A stretch of DNA of 18,841 nucleotides from Candidatus Thioglobus plumae (GTDB taxonomy: Bacteria > Pseudomonadota > Gammaproteobacteria > PS1 > Pseudothioglobaceae), in the NCBI GenBank assembly GCA_910595815.1, contig CAJVCM010000082.1, positions 1-18,841 of the forward strand, read 5' to 3'. The notes beneath the pieces are model-generated. The model was not told where the DNA came from and did not search any database. It saw only the letters and a program-made list of their open reading frames with translations. Numbering within the stretch: the first letter of the stretch is position 1; every line of letters begins with the position of its first letter. The position numbers and the translations under genes were made by a program. Below, one piece after another: positions 1 to 6,610 of this stretch.

Positions 1-1637
1 CCTCTATTAATACACTGGGTGGAATTGAGAATATCGGCCATAAATTCCAAAAACTCACCACGCACATATTTAAGTGCCGGCATGGGGAAATAGCCTTTCT
101 TGCGATCAATCACACTATCAGGTAATAAACCACGGGAAATTTGTTTGAGTGGGTGCTTACCCTCTTCAGCCATTTTTAAACTCGGTGGCATGCTTAGCGC
201 ATGCTCAACCAGTTGATAATCCATAAAGGGTACACGAGCCTCTAAGCCCCAAGCCATGGTCATGTTATCGACGCGTTTAACCGGATCGTCCACCACTAAG
301 CGGGTAATATCAGTACGAAAAACTTTATCCATAAACTCATCAGCATTGGCTTTGGCAAACTCTTTATTCAACCAAGCTTCAGTATGGTTGCCAGAGTGAT
401 ATTGCTGATTAACAGTTTGTAAATACTCCTCGTAGGGTCGATCTACATAATGTTTAGCGAAGCGCTCTACCTCAGATCCTGATTCAGCTTGCATACGTGG
501 GTACCAAAAATAACCTGCAAATGCCTCGTCTGCCCCTTGACCTGAGAGTACCACTTTAATATGTTTAGAGACCTGCTCAGAGAGTAGATAAAAAGCCACA
601 GCATCTTGACTGACCATCGGCTCAGCCATATTCGCTACCGCATCACCCAGTCGTGGCAATACTTGCGCATTACTCACCACGTATTTTTCATGAGTGGTGT
701 TAAATTGCTTAACAATTTGATCGGAATACTCAAATTCAGAACCTGCTTCATCATCAATATCTTCAAAACCAATCGAAAAAGTACGAATGTCTTGATGACC
801 AGCTTCATCTAAAAGTGCCACGAGTAGTGAAGAATCCAACCCACCTGAAAGCAGTACACCAATCGGTACATCAGCAGCATTCATTCTTTTTAGTACTGCT
901 TGAGTTAATAATTCATGTGTGCGTTCAATGTATTCATTATCACTTAAACCTGCTCGTTGTGCTGTTGGCTGCCAATAGGTTTTTTCCGTTATTTTTCCAT
1001 CAACATCAATGGTTATTGTTGTGGCAGGTTTAATTTTATTCACCCCATTTAAAATGGTATTAGGGGCAGGCACCACTGCATGAAGTGAGAGTTGTTGTTG
1101 TAGAGCTACTGAATTAATCGAGGTGTCTACACCAATCGTCATTAAGGCTTGTGTATTAGAGGCAAAACTGAAGGCTGAATCCGTAAGGTTAAAATAAAGA
1201 GGTTTGATACCCATACGATCACGTGCCACAAACAATTGCTTTTTTTGTTTATTCCAAATACAAAAAGCAAACATACCATCTAAGTGAGTGACACAATCCT
1301 CACCCCAAAGATGATAAGCTTTAATAATGACTTCAGTATCTGAATGAGAGAAAAACGTATAGCCTTTTTTAATTAAGTCTTGGCGTAACGATTGATAATT
1401 ATAAATCGTGCCATTAAATACTAACACCAAGCCAAGTGAGTCATCCACCATGGGCTGTGCACCATAATTTGATAGATCAATAATACTAAGGCGTTGATGG
1501 CCAAAACCAATAACATCATCGGACCATTGTCCAGATGCATCTGGACCACGACGTGCAATCTTTTGCATCATCGAACGAAGGTCTTGAGAGGCTACCGCCT
1601 TATGATCGAATCTTAACTGGCCACAAATACCACACAT
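1..1637 (-). CDS. asnO: AsnB-like N-acetylglutaminylglutamine amidotransferase (partial, 3' end missing)
   Basis: Glutamine-dependent amidotransferase of the asparagine synthase B family, predicted to make the C-terminal amide of the osmolyte N-acetylglutaminylglutamine amide (NAGGN) in the cytoplasm. I translated the reverse strand by hand. The ATG at 1637 gives MCGICGQLRF, so Cys2 becomes the N-terminal nucleophile of the class II glutaminase domain; RRGPDASG and NGTIYNY follow. The synthetase domain carries the PP-loop SGGLDSS at residues 264-270. The N-terminal MCGICG..RFD pattern and LHAVVPAPNTIL resemble the NAGGN subfamily (TIGR03104-like) rather than true AsnB; this is from memory of the family. 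The frame is open for 545 codons to base 1. The family is roughly 590 aa, so about 40-50 residues are missing. In relatives the partner ligase ngg lies next to this gene; here that would be outside the window. Plain asparagine synthase is the main alternative. Confidence 0.85.
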   Translation of the reverse strand, partial: MCGICGQLRFDHKAVASQDLRSMMQKIARRGPDASGQWSDDVIGFGHQRLSIIDLSNYGAQPMVDDSLGLVLVFNGTIYNYQSLRQDLIKKGYTFFSHSDTEVIIKAYHLWGEDCVTHLDGMFAFCIWNKQKKQLFVARDRMGIKPLYFNLTDSAFSFASNTQALMTIGVDTSINSVALQQQLSLHAVVPAPNTILNGVNKIKPATTITIDVDGKITEKTYWQPTAQRAGLSDNEYIERTHELLTQAVLKRMNAADVPIGVLLSGGLDSSLLVALLDEAGHQDIRTFSIGFEDIDDEAGSEFEYSDQIVKQFNTTHEKYVVSNAQVLPRLGDAVANMAEPMVSQDAVAFYLLSEQVSKHIKVVLSGQGADEAFAGYFWYPRMQAESGSEVERFAKHYVDRPYEEYLQTVNQQYHSGNHTEAWLNKEFAKANADEFMDKVFRTDITRLVVDDPVKRVDNMTMAWGLEARVPFMDYQLVEHALSMPPSLKMAEEGKHPLKQISRGLLPDSVIDRKKGYFPMPALKYVRGEFLEFMADILNSTQCINR

Positions 1638-1705
1638 ATATATTAAAACCCCGAAAGCCTATAGAATGTAAAATAGTTTATTTTATCAAGTATTACGATC
1701 AAGAT
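1638..1705. promoter_or_regulatory. Divergent asnO/leuC intergenic region with AT-rich inverted repeat
   Basis: These 68 bp must hold both promoters unless one lies inside a gene. A perfect inverted repeat, TAAAATA-GTT-TATTTTA, occupies 1669-1685. It could be an operator acting on either gene, but such AT-rich dyads also arise by chance. No convincing sigma-70 -35/-10 pair is visible in either direction. The best plus-strand -10 guess is TATTAC at 1691-1696. No Shine-Dalgarno sequence precedes either start codon. Confidence 0.35.
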
Positions 1706-3106
1706 ATGGCACAAACACTCTACGATAAATTAATGGCGGCACATGTAGTGCGTGAAGAAGAAACCACGGCGCTTATCTATATTGATCGACAGCTGATTCA
1801 TGAGGTCACCTCACCTCAGGCCTTTGAAGGCTTGGAGATGGCTGGCAGAAAACCTTGGCGTCTTGATGCTAATTTGGCTGTGCCGGATCATAATGTACCC
1901 ACTACAGAGCGCTCAAGTGGTGTTGCCGGTATTGAAGATCCAATTTCAAAACTACAAATTGAAACGCTGGATAAAAATTGTGAAAATTTTGGTATTAATG
2001 AAATCACCATGAATGATATTCGCCAAGGCATTGTACATGTGGTCGGCCCTGAGCAAGGTGCCACCCTGCCAGGTATGAGTATTGTCTGTGGCGACTCACA
2101 TACTTCTACTCATGGCGCACTCGGCGCATTAGCGTTTGGTATTGGCACTTCTGAAGTTGAGCATGTACTCGCCACCGGTTGCTTATGGCAATCTAAATCT
2201 AAGAATTTAAAAATCGAAGTGAGTGGTGAATTAGATGAATTTGTTAGTGCTAAAGATGTAGCACTCTACATTATTGGCCAAATCGGCACAGCAGGTGGTA
2301 CTGGTTATGCTATTGAGTTTGCCGGTACAACCATTCAAGATTTAAGTGTTGAGGGGCGTATGACGCTTTGCAATATGGCCATTGAAGCCGGCGCACGCGT
2401 CGGCATGGTAGCTGTTGATGATAAAACCATTGAATACGTTAAAGGTCGCCCAATGGCACCAACGGGCGATGAGTGGGATAGAGCTGTCGAATATTGGAAC
2501 ACCTTACATTCTGACGAAGACGCTCATTTTGATCAGATTGTTCGTATTAACGCTAAAGATATTAAACCCCAAGTTACTTGGGGCACCTCGCCAGAAATGG
2601 TCATTGGGGTGGATGGTATTGTGCCTGATCCAGATAAAGAAACCGACCCAGTTAAAGCAGAAGGTATTCGTAATGCGTTAAGCTATATCCATCTAAAGGC
2701 CAATACACCAATCAACACAGTGAACATTGATAAAGTCTTTATTGGCTCTTGCACCAATTCTCGACTTGAAGATTTACGTGTAGCGGCTGCGGTCACAAAA
2801 GGCAAACACATTGCTGACAACATCAAACTGGCTTTAGTGGTACCTGGCTCAGGCTTGATTAAAAAACAAGCAGAAGCCGAAGGTTTAGACAAGATATTTA
2901 CCGATGCAGGGTTCGAATGGCGTGAAGCTGGATGCTCTATGTGTTTGGCCATGAATGCTGATAAATTAGAACCTGGAGAACGTTGTGCATCGACTTCTAA
3001 TCGTAATTTTGAAGGTCGTCAAGGTCAAGACTCATTCACGCACTTGGTTAGCCCTGCGATAGCAGCAGCCAGTGCGATTGCCGGTCACTTTTCGGAGGTT
3101 GAATAA
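1706..3106 (+). CDS. leuC: 3-isopropylmalate dehydratase large subunit LeuC
   Basis: Large subunit of isopropylmalate isomerase, an aconitase-type [4Fe-4S] enzyme that converts 2- to 3-isopropylmalate in leucine biosynthesis with LeuD. The open frame reaches back to 1535 inside asnO, but the conserved N-terminus MAQTLYDKLMAAHVVREE begins at the ATG at 1706. That gives 466 aa, the E. coli length. CGDSHTSTHGALG lies at 128-140. The cluster cysteines are C349 (GSCTNSR) and C410/C413 (GCSMC). The product looks intact. The stop overlaps the leuD start by one base (TAATG), so the two subunits are co-translated in a likely 1:1 ratio. No clear SD precedes leuC. Confidence 0.97.
   Translation: MAQTLYDKLMAAHVVREEETTALIYIDRQLIHEVTSPQAFEGLEMAGRKPWRLDANLAVPDHNVPTTERSSGVAGIEDPISKLQIETLDKNCENFGINEITMNDIRQGIVHVVGPEQGATLPGMSIVCGDSHTSTHGALGALAFGIGTSEVEHVLATGCLWQSKSKNLKIEVSGELDEFVSAKDVALYIIGQIGTAGGTGYAIEFAGTTIQDLSVEGRMTLCNMAIEAGARVGMVAVDDKTIEYVKGRPMAPTGDEWDRAVEYWNTLHSDEDAHFDQIVRINAKDIKPQVTWGTSPEMVIGVDGIVPDPDKETDPVKAEGIRNALSYIHLKANTPINTVNIDKVFIGSCTNSRLEDLRVAAAVTKGKHIADNIKLALVVPGSGLIKKQAEAEGLDKIFTDAGFEWREAGCSMCLAMNADKLEPGERCASTSNRNFEGRQGQDSFTHLVSPAIAAASAIAGHFSEVE
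3094..3099 (+). promoter_or_regulatory. Strong ribosome binding site for leuD
   Basis: GGAGGT lies inside the end of leuC, six bases before the leuD ATG at 3106. It is the best Shine-Dalgarno match among the starts I examined. It supports the TAATG overlap start and efficient translational coupling of LeuC and LeuD. Confidence 0.85.
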
Positions 3107-3720
3107 TGCAAGCTTTTAAAACATTAACATCTATCACCGCACCACTTGATCGCGCCAATATCGATACCGATGCCATCATTCCTAAACAGTTTTTAAAATC
3201 GATTAAACGCTCTGGTTTTGGCCCCAACTTATTTGATGAATGGCGCTATCTCGACCATGGCGAGGTGGGTATGGATAACACCAAGCGCCCACTGAATAAA
3301 GATTTTGTGCTTAATCAGCCAGAATACCAAGGCGCAAAAATACTACTTACGCGTGAGAACTTTGGTTGTGGCTCAAGTCGAGAACACGCACCTTGGGCGT
3401 TAGAAGATTATGGTTTTAAAGCGATTATCGCCCCAAGTTTTGCTGATATTTTTTATAACAACTGTTTTAAAAATGGCCTTTTGCCGATCGTTCAAGACAA
3501 TAATGTTATGGATGAATTATTTGGTTTTAAGGGTGAAATCACCATTGACCTTGAATTACAAAGCATCAATGCCAATGGTAAAAAATATACTTTTGAAGTA
3601 GATGCTGAGCGCAAAAGACGTCTGCTTAATGGTTTGGACGATATTAGTCTTACACTGCAATATGAAGATGAGATAAAATCATTCGAAACCACTTACTTTA
3701 AAAAATATTCTTGGTTATGA
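3106..3720 (+). CDS. leuD: 3-isopropylmalate dehydratase small subunit LeuD
   Basis: Small (swivel) subunit of isopropylmalate isomerase, partner of LeuC. It is 204 aa against about 201 in E. coli. The N-terminus MQAFKTLTSITAPLDRANID, the segment DTDAIIPKQFLK and the signature GCGSSREHA at residues 87-95 are typical of bacterial LeuD. The start overlaps the leuC stop by one base behind a strong SD, and its own stop overlaps the ruvA start (ATGA). leuB does not follow, and no other leu gene is in the window, so the leucine pathway is split here. It looks complete and functional. Confidence 0.97.
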   Translation: MQAFKTLTSITAPLDRANIDTDAIIPKQFLKSIKRSGFGPNLFDEWRYLDHGEVGMDNTKRPLNKDFVLNQPEYQGAKILLTRENFGCGSSREHAPWALEDYGFKAIIAPSFADIFYNNCFKNGLLPIVQDNNVMDELFGFKGEITIDLELQSINANGKKYTFEVDAERKRRLLNGLDDISLTLQYEDEIKSFETTYFKKYSWL

Positions 3721-4304
3721 TCGGACGACTCAGCGGTAAAATTCTAGAAAAAAATCCACCTGAAATTCTGTTAGAAGTGGGTGGTATTGGCTATGAAATC
3801 TTGTGCCCAATGTCAAGTTTTTACGAAATGGGCACTGAGACTAACTTGATGTTACATACACACCTCCAAGTTAAAGAAGATGCACATACTTTATATGGCT
3901 TTGTTTCTAAAGACGAAAAAACCTTATTTAGAGAATTAATCCGCGTTAATGGTATTGGCCCTAAAGTAGCACTTGCCATTCTTTCATATTTAAACATAGC
4001 CTCGTTGATGAATGCGGTTGCCATGGAAGATGATGTGCTACTAGCAAAGACCCCAGGCATTGGCAAAAAAACAGCCCAAAAACTTATTGTCGAGCTTAAA
4101 GATCGATTAGAAAAAATAGAACTTAGTAATACAAAATATCAAAAAATTACGGCAAGTAATACCAATCCAAATACTCAAAAAGCGGCTCAAGCGTTACAAG
4201 CGCTAGGCTTTAAAGTAAAAGAAGCTGATAGAATGCTAAACGCTATTAATGATGACACACTAACAACCGAAGAATTAATTCGTTTAGCCTTACAAAACAA
4301 GTAA
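3717..4304 (+). CDS. ruvA: Holliday junction branch migration protein RuvA
   Basis: RuvA tetramers bind the four-way DNA junction and load the RuvB ATPase in recombinational repair. I chose the ATG at 3717 over a TTG two codons earlier because RuvA proteins begin MIGRL. This gives 195 aa, slightly short of E. coli RuvA (203). The OB-fold domain is at about 1-62. Two helix-hairpin-helix motifs follow: RVNGIGPKVALAI near 76-89 and KTPGIGKKTAQKL near 111-123. A low-complexity linker leads to the C-terminal RuvB-contacting domain (about 148-195), which ends in TTEELIRLAL. The start overlaps the leuD stop as ATGA with no SD, so translation probably depends on coupling to leuD. ruvB and ruvC are not beside it. 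Confidence 0.96.
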   Translation: MIGRLSGKILEKNPPEILLEVGGIGYEILCPMSSFYEMGTETNLMLHTHLQVKEDAHTLYGFVSKDEKTLFRELIRVNGIGPKVALAILSYLNIASLMNAVAMEDDVLLAKTPGIGKKTAQKLIVELKDRLEKIELSNTKYQKITASNTNPNTQKAAQALQALGFKVKEADRMLNAINDDTLTTEELIRLALQNK

Positions 4305-4320
4305 GCCCTCACAAAATTTA

Positions 4321-4339
4321 AGCTTGCTATAATCAAGCT
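4321..4339 (+). promoter_or_regulatory. Extended -10 promoter inside an inverted repeat, likely leaderless
   Basis: TGCTATAAT (4325-4333) is a perfect extended -10 element. Its last base lies six bases before the ATG at 4340, so the predicted transcription start falls on or beside the ATG. No SD and no -35 are visible. The TATAAT lies in the centre of a perfect inverted repeat, AGCTTG (4321-4326) and CAAGCT (4334-4339). This suggests an operator over the promoter. As RNA reading out of ruvA it would be a 6-bp hairpin without a T-tract, so it is a poor terminator. Confidence 0.6.
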
Positions 4340-6610
4340 ATGTTTAGAATATTCATGGCTTTGATTTTTCTACCCATCTTGGCATGGGCACATCCTGCAA
4401 TGGAATTAGAACAGGCCTACCTCGATAAAGGTAAAGACTACACGCCTAGAACTCAGCATATTGACAAACAAGGTCGTGCTAAATTCATCAATCATTTAAT
4501 CTTAGAGTCTTCGCCTTACTTATTACAGCATGCACACAATCCTGTTAATTGGCATAGGTTTTCAGATGAAGCTTTCGATAAAGCCAAGCTTGAAAATAAG
4601 CCAATTTTTATTTCCATTGGTTATGCGACTTGCCATTGGTGTCACGTCATGGAGGAAGAAAGCTTTGACGATATCGAAGTGGCAAAATTCCTCAATAAAT
4701 ATTTTATCTCCATCAAAGTAGATCGTGAAATTCGTCCCGATGTCGATGCAACTTACATGAACGTTTCTCAGCTAATTAATGGCTCAGGTGGTTGGCCACT
4801 TAATGCGGTGATATTGCCAGATGGTAAGGCATTTTTTGCAGGTACTTATTTTACTAAACCTCAATTATTAGACATACTTTCACAAATAAAAACGCTTTGG
4901 AAAAATGAAAAAAATAGCATTATTAATCAAGCCAATCAGATTGACAATATCTTAAATAAAGTCGAAGCAAAAATGCAGAGTGATATTGATAAATCTATTA
5001 TCCCTAAAGCGATTCAATCCTTGTTGAGTAACTTCGATGAAATGGAAGGTGGCTTTGGAGAAGCGCCAAAATTCCCACATGAATCCATGTTATTACTACT
5101 GATAGACGAGCAAAAACGCAACCCAAATGATGAACAACTCAACGCCATCACCACAACCCTTGACATCATGGCCAGTGGTGGTTTCTACGATACGGTAGGC
5201 GGTGGCTTTCATCGTTACTCTACAGACAACACTTGGCTAATACCGCATTTTGAAAAAATGCTTTATAACCAAGCACAACTATCATTAGTCTATACCCGTG
5301 CTTACCAACTCACACGTAAGCCACTTTATAGACGCATTGCACAACAAACATTGGATTATGTCTTAAAAGAAATGCAAGATAAAAATGGTGGTTTTTTCTC
5401 AGCCACTGATGCGGACTCTGAGGGCGAAGAAGGCACTTTCTTTGTTTGGTCAATAAACGAGATAAAGAGGGTTCTGAATAAAGATGAATTTAAGCGCTTT
5501 AATCGGTGGTTTGACTTATCATCACACACTGATTTTGAAGGTGATCATGTTATTCGTTTTAAGAATATTAATGACGCTAATGTAGATGACTATAAGAAAA
5601 TTGATGGGTTGCTTGCTAAATTATACAACGTCAGAATTAAAAGAGAACCTCCACTCACCGACAATAAAGTGTTACTTTCTTGGAATGCACTGATGGTTCC
5701 TAGCTTAATTGAAGCAGGAAAGGTTTTTAATGAAGAAAAATACACAACTGCTGGTTTAGTCTTAGCAGGCCGCTTAGAGTCATTTAATAAAAACACTCAA
5801 CTTTATCGAGTATCGATTAACAATAAGCTTGAGACAAACGCGCTATTCGGAGATTATGCTTATTTAGCTAATGCTTATCTGTCCGTATTCGATCAAACAA
5901 ATGAAAAAAAATGGTTAAACAAAGCGGTCCAATTGGTTAATACCATGAACGAAAAATTTTGGGATAAAGAGCAGTTTGGTTACAACATGACCAACGATAA
6001 CAAATACTTAAATACTCGCTACAAAGAATCTTATGATGGCGCTATTCCATCCGCTAACGGCATAGCGTACCAAGTATTGGTTAAACTAAATAACAGAACA
6101 ACCAAGCCATTATTCATTCAACAAGCTGAACAATTATTGAGTGCTTTTTCAGCTGACATCAGCCAAGACCCTTATTCTTATAGTTCGTTTATTTTAGGCT
6201 TTAACAATGCGACTTTTACTGAGACAGCCAATGTTCAATATGCTTATCAAGGTCGTATTCGTGTGCACACACAAACGTTCAAAGATAATGAAATTTCCAT
6301 CAACTTAGATTTAAATCCACTGTGGCATATCAATTCTAACCAACCATTACAAGATTCATTAATTGCTACTAAAATAACCAATCTAGATGCTCAAAATTGG
6401 ACACTTGAAAATTCAAGTTATCCACAAGGTGAACTGGCTAAATTGGGTTTTTCAAAAGAACAAATTTCAATTTATAAAGATCAAGCAAAAATCGAGATCA
6501 AACTAAAGCAACACTCAAAAACCTATATAACACCAACACTTTTGTTAACTTTGCAAGCTTGCAGTGACAAGGTGTGTCTACCGCCCACAACAATAACTTT
6601 AAAGCCTTAA
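4340..6610 (+). CDS. Exported thioredoxin-like DUF255/YyaL protein with C-terminal DsbD-N-like domain
   Basis: Predicted envelope protein of 756 aa with three parts. Residues 1-17 form a signal peptide, with a likely cut after AWA. Residues about 45-625 match the DUF255/YyaL (SSP411/spermatogenesis-associated protein 20) family: ESSPYLLQHAHNPVNW near 56-71, the CxxC C98-H-W-C101 in GYATCHWCHVMEEESF, GGWPLN near 150-155, GGFGEAPKFPHE, and TDADSEGEEGTFFVW in the (alpha/alpha)6 part. Residues about 629-756 resemble the N-terminal domain of DsbD: YAYQGRIRVHTQTF, LWHINSNQP, and near the end ACSDKVCLPP with C741 and C746. Family members elsewhere are usually cytoplasmic and lack the tail. The two cysteine pairs suggest thiol-disulfide exchange, but no substrate can be read from sequence. 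It ends tail to tail with the RND gene. Confidence 0.85.
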   Translation: MFRIFMALIFLPILAWAHPAMELEQAYLDKGKDYTPRTQHIDKQGRAKFINHLILESSPYLLQHAHNPVNWHRFSDEAFDKAKLENKPIFISIGYATCHWCHVMEEESFDDIEVAKFLNKYFISIKVDREIRPDVDATYMNVSQLINGSGGWPLNAVILPDGKAFFAGTYFTKPQLLDILSQIKTLWKNEKNSIINQANQIDNILNKVEAKMQSDIDKSIIPKAIQSLLSNFDEMEGGFGEAPKFPHESMLLLLIDEQKRNPNDEQLNAITTTLDIMASGGFYDTVGGGFHRYSTDNTWLIPHFEKMLYNQAQLSLVYTRAYQLTRKPLYRRIAQQTLDYVLKEMQDKNGGFFSATDADSEGEEGTFFVWSINEIKRVLNKDEFKRFNRWFDLSSHTDFEGDHVIRFKNINDANVDDYKKIDGLLAKLYNVRIKREPPLTDNKVLLSWNALMVPSLIEAGKVFNEEKYTTAGLVLAGRLESFNKNTQLYRVSINNKLETNALFGDYAYLANAYLSVFDQTNEKKWLNKAVQLVNTMNEKFWDKEQFGYNMTNDNKYLNTRYKESYDGAIPSANGIAYQVLVKLNNRTTKPLFIQQAEQLLSAFSADISQDPYSYSSFILGFNNATFTETANVQYAYQGRIRVHTQTFKDNEISINLDLNPLWHINSNQPLQDSLIATKITNLDAQNWTLENSSYPQGELAKLGFSKEQISIYKDQAKIEIKLKQHSKTYITPTLLLTLQACSDKVCLPPTTITLKP

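Noticed and set aside
606..1033. Two short plus-strand open frames opposite asnO
   Set aside because: They are antisense to a clearly conserved enzyme, have no recognisable motif and no start signals.
1535..1705. 57-codon N-terminal extension of leuC
   Set aside because: It overlaps the start of asnO on the other strand, shows no LeuC similarity, and the conserved LeuC N-terminus begins at 1706 with the standard 466-aa length.
3711..3716. TTG start for ruvA
   Set aside because: RuvA conserves MIGRL at its N-terminus, matching the ATG at 3717 and the ATGA overlap.
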